Position numbers and translations under genes: made by a program. DNA of 64,000 bases from Streptomyces sp. TSRI0107 (GTDB taxonomy: Bacteria > Actinomycetota > Actinomycetes > Streptomycetales > Streptomycetaceae). How positions within the stretch are numbered: position 1 is the first letter of the stretch; each line of letters opens with the position of its first letter. The stretch covers positions 496,001-560,000 of the forward strand of contig NZ_LIVZ01000003.1 in the NCBI RefSeq assembly GCF_001905845.1, written 5' to 3'. A model generated the notes under the pieces. That model did not search any database and was not told where the DNA came from. It saw only the letters and a list, made by a program, of their open reading frames with translations. Positions 8,308-16,040 of this stretch are shown in pieces.

Positions 8308-9321
8308 TCAGGCCCCGCCGCGCTCCCCCGTCGCGGCGGGGCTCTCCCCTGCCTCCTGCGCGGGCCGGTCGGTCACATCGAGGAAGATCTGGTCCGCCTC
8401 GGGGACGGTACGGCCGATCGAGCGCTTGATCCGCACGGCCACCTCCTCCACGAGCTCGCTGTCCAGGCCCGGTACCAGGTCGATCCGCGCCGCGACGAGC
8501 AGCGAGTCGATCCCCGTCTTCATGGTGAACAGCGCCTCCACGCTGTCGATCTCCGGCTGCGCCCGCAGCAGCGACCGGATCCGGCCGCTCGCCTCGGCGT
8601 CGGCGGCCTCCCCTATCAGCTGGTCGCGGGCGTCCCGGCCCAGCCGGTAGGCGACGTACACCAGCAGCGCGCCGATCGCGAGGGACGCGGACGCCTCCCA
8701 CACCACCTGCCCGGTCGCCATGTGCAGCGCCATCCCGGCGATGGCGAGCGTCACCCCGAGCACCGCCGTGCCGTCCTCGGCGACCACCGTGCGCAGCGCG
8801 GGGTCGCGCAGGCCGTCCGCGACGCCCTGCCGGCGCAGCTGGTGCAGTGCCCGCAGCAGCGAGGCGCCCTCGGCGAGCAGCGCCACGCCGAGCACGACCA
8901 GGCCGGCCACATAGCCGCCCAGCCGCTCCTCGGTGCCCTTGGTGAGTGCTTCCACGCCCTGGAAGACGGAGAAGCAGCCGCCCATGACGAAGATGCCGAC
9001 GGCCGCGAGCAGCGACCAGAAGAACCGCTCCTTGCCGTAGCCGAAGGGGTGGCGGCGGTCGGCGGGGCGGCGGCTGCGGCGCAGGGCGGCGAGGAGGAAG
9101 ACCTCGTTGAGACTGTCGGCGACCGAATGGGCCGCCTCCGACAGCAGGGCCGGTGAACCGGCGATCAGCCCGCCGATCGTCTTGGCGGCCGCGATGACCA
9201 GATTGGCCGCCAGCGCCACCAGCACGGTGACCCGGGTCCTGCGGTCCGCCTCCCGCCCGCTGTCCTCGATGTGGTGTGCAGTCTTCTGCTTTCCGTCCGC
9301 GTTCGATGATGTCCCGCTCAC
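8308..9321 (-). CDS. Cation diffusion facilitator (CDF) transporter
   Basis: Membrane antiporter exporting divalent metal ions, about 337 aa. Six hydrophobic segments are visible in the first 210 residues. The metal site HSVADSLNE (HxxxD) lies in the second membrane segment, and a second acidic residue is expected in the fifth. The C-terminal cytosolic domain contains EIDSVEALFTMKTG and LDSELVEEVAVRIKRSIG. The frame is open up to 9447, but residues upstream of GTG 9321 are Arg/Pro-rich and overlap the divergent gene's ribosome site, so GTG 9321 is preferred. No strong ribosome site supports it. Metal specificity is not readable; Zn, Fe or Mn are all possible. Confidence 0.88.
   Translation of the reverse strand: MSGTSSNADGKQKTAHHIEDSGREADRRTRVTVLVALAANLVIAAAKTIGGLIAGSPALLSEAAHSVADSLNEVFLLAALRRSRRPADRRHPFGYGKERFFWSLLAAVGIFVMGGCFSVFQGVEALTKGTEERLGGYVAGLVVLGVALLAEGASLLRALHQLRRQGVADGLRDPALRTVVAEDGTAVLGVTLAIAGMALHMATGQVVWEASASLAIGALLVYVAYRLGRDARDQLIGEAADAEASGRIRSLLRAQPEIDSVEALFTMKTGIDSLLVAARIDLVPGLDSELVEEVAVRIKRSIGRTVPEADQIFLDVTDRPAQEAGESPAATGERGGA
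8312..8342. terminator. GC-rich hairpin at the end of the cation transporter gene
   Basis: An 11-bp perfect stem (GCCCCGCCGCG with its complement at 8332-8342) and a 9-base loop. It lies 90 bp after the deazaflavin gene and overlaps the final codons of the convergent transporter. There is no T-run, so it is a possible terminator for the rightward gene only. Confidence 0.35.
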
Positions 9322-9424
9322 TTCCGCCGACTGCCCGGTGCCGCCGGGATCACACCGTGCGGACGGCGTGAACCGGGGAACTCGGGAACTCGTCGGCAGG
9401 ACCCGCACCCGAGAGGAGCCAGGC

Positions 9425-10444
9425 ATGCGCGGCGCAGGCGACGGCAACAGCGCCTACGGCCGGAAGACGTTCAAGCGGTCGAAGAGCCACTTCGCGGACC
9501 GGATCACCGCGGACGGCCGGGACGGCTGGCCGGTGGCGGCCGCCCGCTACCGTCTGGTGGTCAGCCGCGCCTGCCCGTGGGCGAGCCGCGCGGTGATCTC
9601 CCGGCGGCTGCTGGGTCTGGAGGCCGCGCTGTCCCTGGCGATCGCCGACCCGGTCCAGGACGACCGCAGCTGGCGCTTCACCCTCGATCCGGACGGCCGC
9701 GACCCCGTGCTCGGCATCCGCTTCCTGAGCGAGGCCTACGACCGGCGGGAGACCGGCTACCCGGGCGGGGTCAGCGTCCCCGCGATCGTCGACGTCCCCA
9801 CCGGGAAGCTGGTCACCAACGACTACCAGCGGATCACCCTGGACTTCGCCGGCGAGTGGACGGCCCTGCACCGGGAAGGAGCACCGGATCTGTACCCGGA
9901 GCAGCTGCGGGACGAGATCGACGAGGTGATGGCCGGGGTCTACGAGGACGTCAACAACGGGGTGTACCGGGCGGGTTTCGCCACGGGTCAGGCGGAGTAC
10001 GAGGCCGCCTGCGCCGGTGTCTTCCGCCGGCTGGAGACGCTGGGCGAACGGCTGTCCCGGCAGCGCTATCTGGTCGGCGACAGCATCACCGAGGCGGACA
10101 TCCGGCTGTTCACCACGCTGGTGCGGTTCGACGCCGTCTACCACGGCCACTTCAAGTGCAACCGGTGGAAGCTGGCGGAGCACCCGGTGCTGTGGGCGTA
10201 CGCGCGGGACCTGTTCCAGACGCCCGGTTTCGGCGACACCGTCGACTTCGACCACATCAAACGGCACTACTACGAGGTGCACACCGGTATCAATCCGACC
10301 CGGATCGTGCCCCTCGGGCCGGACCTGTCCGGCTGGCTGACCGCGCATCACCGCGAGCAGCTGGGCGGGCGGCCGTTCGGGGACGGGACACCGCCCGGGC
10401 CGGTGCGGGCCGGCGAGGAGGTGCCGACCGCGGGCCGGCCGTGA
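9425..10444 (+). CDS. Glutathionyl- (mycothiol-)hydroquinone reductase-like GST
   Basis: A 339-aa GST-fold enzyme of the Xi class (YqjG/EcpG family). The thioredoxin-like half carries the catalytic Cys in VVSRACPWASRAV; the helical half has GDSITEADIRLFTTLVRFDA. Extra family-specific stretches are NDYQRITLDF and YHGHFKCNRWKL. Xi GSTs reduce S-thio-hydroquinones back to hydroquinones. Since actinobacteria use mycothiol rather than glutathione, the natural thiol here is presumably mycothiol (inference). ATG 9425 has GAGAGGAG upstream. It overlaps the next gene through GTGA only if that gene uses an early start. Confidence 0.92.
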   Translation: MRGAGDGNSAYGRKTFKRSKSHFADRITADGRDGWPVAAARYRLVVSRACPWASRAVISRRLLGLEAALSLAIADPVQDDRSWRFTLDPDGRDPVLGIRFLSEAYDRRETGYPGGVSVPAIVDVPTGKLVTNDYQRITLDFAGEWTALHREGAPDLYPEQLRDEIDEVMAGVYEDVNNGVYRAGFATGQAEYEAACAGVFRRLETLGERLSRQRYLVGDSITEADIRLFTTLVRFDAVYHGHFKCNRWKLAEHPVLWAYARDLFQTPGFGDTVDFDHIKRHYYEVHTGINPTRIVPLGPDLSGWLTAHHREQLGGRPFGDGTPPGPVRAGEEVPTAGRP

Positions 10445-10488
10445 CCGACGCGTTTCGACGCCGTAGTACGAGGAGCGAGGAGATCCAG

Positions 10489-10791
10489 GTGGGCAAGAGC
10501 AAGAAGCGGAAGCTGCCGGCCGTGTACCAGCCGGTCGGCTGGGCGCTGGGCTGGTCGGGCGGCATGCTGGCGAGTCTGGTGTTCCGCAGGGTCTGGATGG
10601 CGCTGCGGGACGAGGAGGACGCGCCCGACGCGCTGGACCCGGACCGCGGCTGGGGCGAGATCCTGGTGGCCGCCGCGATCCAGGGCGCCATCTTCGCCGC
10701 CGTCCGCAGCGCGGTCGACCGGACCGGCGCGAAGGCCATCGCCAGGACGACGGGAGTGTGGCCGGCCAAGAGCAAGGGCGGCCGGGACTGA
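10489..10791 (+). CDS. DUF4235 membrane protein
   Basis: Small predicted membrane protein of 100 aa. A basic N terminus (GKSKKRKL) precedes a hydrophobic segment at about 12-32 (YQPVGWALGWSGGMLASLVF), an acidic loop and a second hydrophobic stretch (EILVAAAIQGAIFAAVRSAV). This is the DUF4235 pattern. GTG 10489 is chosen over GTG 10441 because GAGGAG precedes it by about 7 bases and the basic start matches the family. It lies 44 bp after the GST gene, likely the same transcript. Function unknown. Confidence 0.85.
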   Translation: MGKSKKRKLPAVYQPVGWALGWSGGMLASLVFRRVWMALRDEEDAPDALDPDRGWGEILVAAAIQGAIFAAVRSAVDRTGAKAIARTTGVWPAKSKGGRD

Positions 10792-10799
10792 GCCTCTGT

Positions 10800-10829
10800 G
10801 GTCCGCCCGGCCGAGGGGCCGGGCGGACC
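10800..10829. terminator. Bidirectional hairpin terminator
   Basis: A 13-bp perfect stem (10800-10812 with 10817-10829) and a 4-base GAGG loop between the convergent DUF4235 and VOC genes. It lacks a T-run, which is usual for Streptomyces terminators. Confidence 0.65.
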
Positions 10830-10864
10830 GCCTCACCGTGCGACAAGGTCCGGGCCGATGTGGT

Positions 10865-11257
10865 CTACCCGTGCTTGGGGCCCGGAGGTGTCGAGCGGCG
10901 GAGGGTGAAGGAGTGGCCCGCGGGGTCGGTGCAGCCGCGGTACTCGGAGCGGGCGGCGGGGTCCTTCGCGTCGGTCGGGCGGCCGCCGAGGGAGACCACC
11001 CGGCGTTCGGCCGCGTCGAGGTCGTCGACCACGAACTCCAGGTGCGCCTGGAGGGAGTTCTCGGGGCGCGGCCAGCTCGGCGGGGTGGCGTTCATGTCGC
11101 GGCGGAACGCCAGCCGCGTTCCGTCGGGGCTGCGGATCTCGACCCGGTTGGCGGTCGCCTCCGTCTCCTCCGCCTCCAGCAGCTCCTTGTAGAACGCGGC
11201 GAGTTCGTCGGGCTCGGCACAGTCGAGCACCAGCACGCCCGCGTTGACCAGTGGCAT
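10865..11257 (-). CDS. VOC-family (glyoxalase/bleomycin resistance-like) protein
   Basis: Single-module vicinal-oxygen-chelate protein of 130 aa. The paired beta-alpha-beta modules are seen: NAGVLVLDCAEPDELAAFYK opens the first and LQAHLEFVVDDLDAAERRVV the second, ending EYRGCTDPAGHSFTL. The usual metal ligands are only partly present, so the enzymatic activity is uncertain; lyase, dioxygenase-like or drug-binding roles all occur in the family. The start at 11257 is firm, with GGAGGA just upstream, although the frame is open further. It is 77 bp downstream of the PPOX gene on the same strand. Confidence 0.9.
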   Translation of the reverse strand: MPLVNAGVLVLDCAEPDELAAFYKELLEAEETEATANRVEIRSPDGTRLAFRRDMNATPPSWPRPENSLQAHLEFVVDDLDAAERRVVSLGGRPTDAKDPAARSEYRGCTDPAGHSFTLRRSTPPGPKHG

Positions 11258-11334
11258 GTCTCCTCCGCAAGGTACGGGGCGTGGGGCGGTCCGCCCCGTG
11301 CCCTCTTCCTTGCGGTTATCCCGCCCACGTGGAT

Positions 11335-11799
11335 TCAGTCGGCCACCAGCCACCGCCCGTCCCGCATCAGCTCCCGCCCGTCGAGTTCGTTGGCCTCCCG
11401 CCAGGCCTGGATCCGCTGCGGCAGGACCCGGAAGTAGAGGTACGGGGTGGCGAGGCGGCGCGGGTCGAAGCCGGTCTTCCCGGCGAACAACTCCCCCTCC
11501 TCCTCGGACAGTTCGGCGGGCGGCACGACCTGGACGCGCCCTTCCACCATCACCACGTCCCGGGTGGGCCCGATGCCGAGCCGCACCACGCCGGTGGTGG
11601 CGAGGTTGCGTCCGGTGGGGCTGTCGGCGGGGGTGGCGAGCAGCAGGGTCGCGCCGTCCCAGAGGAAGGAGAGCGGGACGAGGTACGGCAGCCCGTGCTC
11701 ACCGTCGGCGGTGGCGACCCAGACGTCCACGTCCTGGTCGAGCCGGTGCAGGGTGTCCTGCTTGCGCTGCTCGGCGGTGCGCGGGGTGGGCTGAGTCAT
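11335..11799 (-). CDS. Pyridoxamine 5'-phosphate oxidase-like (F420/FMN split-barrel) protein
   Basis: A 154-aa split beta-barrel protein of the PPOX/FDOR superfamily. The pattern DVDVWVATADGEHGLPYLVP, TPTGRNL-like SPTGRNLATTG, and GPTRDVVMVEGRVQVV is diagnostic; the C terminus binds near the cofactor. Actinobacterial members commonly use F420 or FMN to reduce small molecules. ATG 11799 has GAGGAGG about 9 bases upstream. It is likely the first gene of a two-gene unit with the VOC protein. Confidence 0.88.
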   Translation of the reverse strand: MTQPTPRTAEQRKQDTLHRLDQDVDVWVATADGEHGLPYLVPLSFLWDGATLLLATPADSPTGRNLATTGVVRLGIGPTRDVVMVEGRVQVVPPAELSEEEGELFAGKTGFDPRRLATPYLYFRVLPQRIQAWREANELDGRELMRDGRWLVAD

Positions 11800-12122
11800 C
11801 GGCGAACGTCCTCCTCATGAGGCGCTGTTGACGGACGGTGGTCCGGTGCGGCCGTCGGGGTCTCCCGCCCGGGACCGGACTTCCCCCAGCCTAGCCGCGG
11901 CGGCGCTGAGCAGCAGGTCCAGAGCTGCCGGGCAGGGTGCGGCCGAACGACAACACGGTTGACCTATTGAGTTCGCGTTCGGTTTCATGTCCGACCTGAC
12001 GGAGGCCAACCGGCGGCCGACACCGATCGCGGAGACGCGTGTAGCTGTCACTTACGCCGGGGGCGCGCAAGTGTACGCAGCTCAGGGGGCCTGAGCAGTA
12101 ACCGAGATCACGATCCGGTCAG

Positions 12123-12178
12123 GCGTAGATCATTTACGCTCTGGGCAGCCTGGTAGCGCTTTTCGATTCAACTTACGC
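12123..12178. promoter_or_regulatory. TACGC inverted and direct repeats upstream of the 576-aa gene
   Basis: GCGTA (12123-12127) faces TACGC (12135-12139) across 7 bases, and TTACGC recurs at 12173-12178, 39 bp on. Another copy is at 12052. They may be sites for an unidentified regulator about 200-330 bp upstream of the start codon. Purely sequence-based. Confidence 0.35.
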
Positions 12179-12203
12179 ATCGAGAAGGTGAGTTCGAGTG
12201 AGC

Positions 12204-12223
12204 GGGCGGCCGTGCGGCCGCCC
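12204..12223 (+). promoter_or_regulatory. Leader hairpin 1
   Basis: GGGCGGCCG pairs with CGGCCGCCC across a 2-base turn; the real loop would open a pair or two. It lies about 155 bases ahead of the start at 12380. Confidence 0.35.
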
Positions 12224-12320
12224 GTCCGCACGGCGGGGAGACCTCGTGCCACGTCCCCCGAAACGTGGGTCCGGCTGTTCGGCGAGGCCATCGCGGAATG
12301 CACGGAAGCTTCTCGGACAC

Positions 12321-12341
12321 GACCGGCCGACACGGCCGGTC
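12321..12341 (+). promoter_or_regulatory. Leader hairpin 2
   Basis: A 9-bp perfect stem (GACCGGCCG with CGGCCGGTC) around an ACA loop, ending about 25 bases before the ribosome site AAGGGAG at 12367-12373. Its position suggests either attenuation or an effect on translation of the gene at 12380. Confidence 0.4.
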
Positions 12342-12379
12342 GATTCGCTGCCAGGACCAGAGCTTGAAGGGAGACCGGT

Positions 12380-14110
12380 GTGAAATCTCGAGTCGTGGGC
12401 GGTGGGACGGAGATATCCACCGACAGCCTGATCCCGGCGCAGCCGGGCGACCGGTCCCGGCCGGCGGAGGCGGGGAGCGCCCTGGCCGGCCTCTTCGCGC
12501 GGCACATCAAGGGGTGCACGGACGAGTACCGAGATTGCGGGGACGCCGCTCAGCAGCGGCTGGACGCATTCGGATCCCCCCGTGCCGGCACCACGCTGCA
12601 GGTGCGGGGAGTCCTCGGCGCGGCGCCGCACGCGTTCGTCCCGCCCGACGAGGAGGGCAACGCCAGGTTGAGACGGCTCGATGCCAGCCTGCGTGTGATC
12701 GAAGCAGCCTTCCCCCAGGTCGGCACCGATGTCGAGGTCTGCCGGCTGACCTGCGAGATGCTGGAGGGAGCCTGGCGGAGCCGGGCGCTCACCCCGCCGC
12801 GCGAGGAGGAGCGGGAAACCGCCTGCGCCTGCCCTCTGTGCCGTCGGCTGCCCACGCCCCTCGCGCGCACGCCGGCCGACTACGACTGGCGGCAGAGCGC
12901 CGGCCGTCCCCTCACCGTCAAGACCTGGCCGTACCACCGGGAACTCGACAGCGTGCTGACCGGTGGATGGGTGCTGGCCCGGCAGATGAACGACCTCGAG
13001 CGCGACCTCGGCTACCGCCACCGCTTCGAGGACGACATCCTGCTCTTCCACGAGTACAAACGCGTGATCGACACCATCGACACCACGCGGCTCACCCAGC
13101 TCATCGAAGGCCGCCTGGCCGAGAGTTTCAGCACCAACACCGCACGGGCCCTGGTCTGCGGACTCTACGCGGCCCACAAGCGATCCGCGGACGAGTTCTG
13201 GCTCCAGCAGCACCACGCGGGCAGCGTCACACTCCCCCAGACCAACCCGCTCGACCAGAGCAGCTACTCACTCCTGCAGATGATGGACTGCCTGTTCTGG
13301 CACGTCTCACCCGACACCGAACTCTGGCAGGAGGAACACCTCGCCTCGCTGCTGCTGTGCCGCGTCATCGACGACATGGTCGACGTACGGGCCGACGCCC
13401 TCACCGGCGAGATCAGCAACTTCTGGCTCGCCGACATGCCCACCCACACCAAGGCCCTCTACGCCGCCTGCGCCATCGCCATGGTCAAGTACGGCTGCAT
13501 GCCCGAGTCGCACACCCCGATGTGGAACACCTGGCTGATGCCCAGCACCATCGTCTGGCTGGGGCTCACGGGCCGTCACGCCCTGTGGTTCGACGGCATC
13601 ACCCAGGGCCTTCCCCCGGCCCAGGACTGCCCGCTGTGCGACCTGCAGCCCAACGCGTGCACCGGCATCCTCACCCACGGCACCACCCTCACCATCGCCC
13701 CGCGGCCCAGCGCACCGGCGCTGAGCGCCCGGACCGCCGAGCTGTCCGCACGCTGCCGAGACCAGTTCCCCGGGACATGGGCCCTCTTCGACGCCGAGCT
13801 CCACGCCTTCGAGGCGCTGCACGGCCCCTGGCACGGCAACACCGACAGCACCTGGGAGATCCTGCGCCGCACGTACATCGCCGCCGTGGAGGCCTCCAGG
13901 GGCACACCGTCCACGGCCCGCGCCCGTGATGTCCAGCAGGACTCCGGCGCGGTCGGATCCGAGTTCTTCTACGCCCTGCACGACCCTGAGACCGGGAGGG
14001 AGGACACCGCACTGCTCGCCTACATGTTCGGCTGCGCCCACCCGCATTTCCTCTGGAACGCGACCGGATACCGTCCCTCGGACCTCGCGGGCGACTGGCT
14101 CGACGGCTGA
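12380..14110 (+). CDS. Uncharacterised 576-aa protein with two CPLC motifs and DDMVD
   Basis: I do not recognise a family. Visible features: a cluster C149-x-C151-x-x-C154 followed by RRLP, a second CPLC at 417-420 followed by C427, an Asp-rich DDMVD at 331-335, a NDLERD at 204-209, and a helix-rich composition throughout. No signal peptide or clear membrane segment. The repeated CPLC pairs suggest metal binding. DDMVD after a hydrophobic helix (SLLLCRVI) recalls class I isoprenoid synthases, but the motif order and the rest of the sequence do not clearly fit, so that is only a lead. GTG 12380 has AAGGGAG 6 bases upstream. Codon use is normal for the host. It faces the conservon operon, separated by a strong terminator, and has its own long leader. 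Confidence 0.85.
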   Translation: MKSRVVGGGTEISTDSLIPAQPGDRSRPAEAGSALAGLFARHIKGCTDEYRDCGDAAQQRLDAFGSPRAGTTLQVRGVLGAAPHAFVPPDEEGNARLRRLDASLRVIEAAFPQVGTDVEVCRLTCEMLEGAWRSRALTPPREEERETACACPLCRRLPTPLARTPADYDWRQSAGRPLTVKTWPYHRELDSVLTGGWVLARQMNDLERDLGYRHRFEDDILLFHEYKRVIDTIDTTRLTQLIEGRLAESFSTNTARALVCGLYAAHKRSADEFWLQQHHAGSVTLPQTNPLDQSSYSLLQMMDCLFWHVSPDTELWQEEHLASLLLCRVIDDMVDVRADALTGEISNFWLADMPTHTKALYAACAIAMVKYGCMPESHTPMWNTWLMPSTIVWLGLTGRHALWFDGITQGLPPAQDCPLCDLQPNACTGILTHGTTLTIAPRPSAPALSARTAELSARCRDQFPGTWALFDAELHAFEALHGPWHGNTDSTWEILRRTYIAAVEASRGTPSTARARDVQQDSGAVGSEFFYALHDPETGREDTALLAYMFGCAHPHFLWNATGYRPSDLAGDWLDG

Positions 14111-14140
14111 CGCCTCGGTCCTTTTTCCGGAATCGCAGAT

Positions 14141-14183
14141 GACGCCGCTGCCCGGCCGGGTGATCCCGCCGGGCAGCGGCGTC
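14141..14183. terminator. Strong bidirectional terminator hairpin
   Basis: A 16-bp perfect stem (14141-14156 with 14168-14183) and an 11-base loop between the 576-aa gene and the convergent P450. It has no T-run but is among the strongest hairpins in the window, so it probably ends both transcripts. Confidence 0.8.
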
Positions 14184-14193
14184 CTGGGCATAC

Positions 14194-15438
14194 CTACACC
14201 TGGAACTCGACCGGCAGGCTGTCCAGCAGGGACATCCACGTGGACGCGGTCGAGCCCAGCTCCTCCGGCGGCACGGCCAGGCGCAGGCCCGGCAGACGGT
14301 GCAGCAGGACGTCCACCGCGACCTCGATGATGGACATCCCGATGTTCTGCCCGGGGCACTCGTGCGGGCCCGCGCCGAACGCCAGGTGCGCCTGGTTGCC
14401 GTGCACCGAGACATCCGGGTCGGGACGGACCTCGGGGTCGAGGTTGCCCGGGGCGAGACCGAGCACGAGCAGGTCGCCCTCCTCGATGCGGTGCCCGCCC
14501 AGTTCGACATCGCTGGCGGCGAAGCGCCCCGGCAGGACCGCCAGCGGCGGAGAGTTCCACATGGCCTCCTCCACCACCGCCGAGATGTTCAGCTGACCAC
14601 TGATCAGCCCGGAGAGCCGGGCGGGGTCGGTCAGGACCAGCTCCAGCACCCGGGCCAGCAGGCTGGTCGTGACGTGCGCGGCGATCAGCACCACGCGCAG
14701 GTGGGCCACGACCTCGTCGTGGTCGAGCGCCGCGTGATGCTCCAGCAGGCCGGTGGCAAGGTCGGAGCCGGGTTCGGACCGCCTGCGCTCGGCGAGTTCA
14801 CCGAAGATCTCCCTGATCACGCCGTCGTGCATGACGGCGTCCTCGCCGCCCTTCATCACCTGGGCGCAGGACTCGACCAGGCGACGCCCCTCCGCCTCGG
14901 CGAGCCCCAGAAGGCGGGCGACCACAAGCATCGGCAGCAGGTCGGCGTAGTCCGCCACCAGATCGGCGCGGCCGGAGTCCGCGAACGAGTCGATCTGCTT
15001 GTTGGCGAAGTGCGTGGCGTGGCGCCGGACACCGCGGTCGGCGGCGGACTGCAGCCCGTCGCTGACGGCACCGCGCAGCCGGCGGTGCGCCTCGCCGTCC
15101 TGGGACACGCAGTCGGGGCGCCAGGCGAGCATCGGGACCAGCGGAGAGTTCTCCGCGACCCGGCCTTCCCGCCAGTCCCGCCAGATCCGCGCGTCCCGGG
15201 GGAAGCTGAGGGGGTTGTCGAGCACTCGCCGGCTGTCCCGGTAGCCCAGTACCAGCCAGGCGGGGATGTCGCCCTCCAGTAGCACCGGCGCGACGGAGCC
15301 GTGCTCCTTGCGCAGCCGCTCGTAGATGCCGCGCGGGTCGGTCGCCGCCTCCGGCCCGTACAGCCGGGTGCGCTCGGTGTCATGGCCGAAGGGGCAACCG
15401 CGCGGTGTACCGGGATCGTTTAAGGGCTGGGCGTTCAT
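14194..15438 (-). CDS. Conservon-associated cytochrome P450, CYP157-like (no ExxR Arg)
   Basis: Heme monooxygenase-fold protein of 414 aa. The heme-thiolate loop AFGAGPHECPG is intact (Cys361), and the I-helix has AAHVTT (253-258). In the K helix the invariant ExxR is replaced by EAMW (291-294), so Arg is Trp. Loss of ExxR is the known signature of the CYP157 family of Streptomyces, found in conservons (CYP157C1 has EQSLW). The gene is last in the cvn operon and overlaps cvnD by ATGA. Codon 6 is TTA (15421-15423), suggesting bldA-dependent translation. Substrate unknown; a role in development or secondary metabolism, as for RarE in conservon cvn9, is inference. Confidence 0.93.
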   Translation of the reverse strand: MNAQPLNDPGTPRGCPFGHDTERTRLYGPEAATDPRGIYERLRKEHGSVAPVLLEGDIPAWLVLGYRDSRRVLDNPLSFPRDARIWRDWREGRVAENSPLVPMLAWRPDCVSQDGEAHRRLRGAVSDGLQSAADRGVRRHATHFANKQIDSFADSGRADLVADYADLLPMLVVARLLGLAEAEGRRLVESCAQVMKGGEDAVMHDGVIREIFGELAERRRSEPGSDLATGLLEHHAALDHDEVVAHLRVVLIAAHVTTSLLARVLELVLTDPARLSGLISGQLNISAVVEEAMWNSPPLAVLPGRFAASDVELGGHRIEEGDLLVLGLAPGNLDPEVRPDPDVSVHGNQAHLAFGAGPHECPGQNIGMSIIEVAVDVLLHRLPGLRLAVPPEELGSTASTWMSLLDSLPVEFQV

Positions 15439-16040
15439 CGGGACTCCCGTGCGACGGCTGAACGTTCCTTCAGGTGGCGTATGAGCGTGACCAGGACGTC
15501 ACGGCTGGAGGCCCGGTCGCGGGCGTCGCAGGCCACGATCGGGATGTGCGGGGAGATGTCGAGGGCGTCCCTGATCTCCTCCACGGGGAACTCCCTGGAG
15601 TCGGGGAAGACGTTCAGGGCGACGACGAAGGGCACGTCCTGCCGCTCCATCTCCTCGATCGCCCGGAAGCTGGAGGCGAGCCGGCGGGTGTCGACCAGGA
15701 CGACCGCGCCGAGCGCGCCCTTGAACAGCCCGTTCCACAGGAACCAGAACCGCTCCTGGCCGGGGGTGCCGAACAGGTACAGCATCAGGCTGTCGTTGAG
15801 GCTGATCTTGCCGAAGTCCAGGCTGACGGTGGTCTCCGTCTTCTCTGCGACGCCGATGAGGTGGTCGACGTCGGCGCTGGCCTGGGTCAGGGTCTCCTCG
15901 GTGGTGAGCGGCTTGATGTCGCTGACCGACCGGACCAAGGTGGTCTTCCCGGTGCCGAACCCGCCGGCGATCATCACCTTCACCGAGCGGGTGTCCCCCG
16001 ACGCCGGGGCGCCGGGCCGGTCAAAGCCTTTCAAGTCCAC
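15435..16040 (-). CDS. cvnD: Conservon GTPase CvnD
   Basis: Small Ras-like GTPase of 201 aa, the output component of a conservon. The P-loop is GGFGTGKTT; the G3-like region is YLFGTPGQERF, and the NKxD position reads ALNVFPD, the usual variation in this family. GTG 16040 is chosen because AGGAGGT lies about 7 bases upstream and the P-loop then begins near residue 20; the longer open frame overlaps cvnC. It overlaps the end of cvnC by 20 bases and the P450 start by 4, so translation is coupled. In cvn9 the four proteins form a membrane-associated complex resembling eukaryotic G-protein systems (established for cvn9); here that is inferred. Confidence 0.95.
   Translation of the reverse strand: MDLKGFDRPGAPASGDTRSVKVMIAGGFGTGKTTLVRSVSDIKPLTTEETLTQASADVDHLIGVAEKTETTVSLDFGKISLNDSLMLYLFGTPGQERFWFLWNGLFKGALGAVVLVDTRRLASSFRAIEEMERQDVPFVVALNVFPDSREFPVEEIRDALDISPHIPIVACDARDRASSRDVLVTLIRHLKERSAVARESR

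Larger units (their letters stand above)
11800..12379. other. 580-bp intergenic region with promoter-like repeats and hairpins
   Basis: No convincing gene. The stretch 11940-12180 is the least GC-rich part of the neighbourhood and contains three TTACGC copies (12052-12057, 12134-12139, 12173-12178). The middle copy forms an inverted pair with GCGTA at 12123. Two hairpins follow in the probable leader of the gene at 12380. A frame from GTG 12188 to 12367 can be read, but its third positions are not Streptomyces-like. Confidence 0.6.

Noticed and set aside
12188..12367. Small frame starting GTG 12188 in the leader of the 576-aa gene
   Set aside because: Third positions are only moderately GC and include many A/T codons, unlike Streptomyces genes, and the hairpins fall inside it.
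12380..14110. Firm assignment of the 576-aa protein as a terpene synthase
   Set aside because: DDMVD alone is weak; the NSE-like motif would lie before it and not after, and other class I features are not evident.
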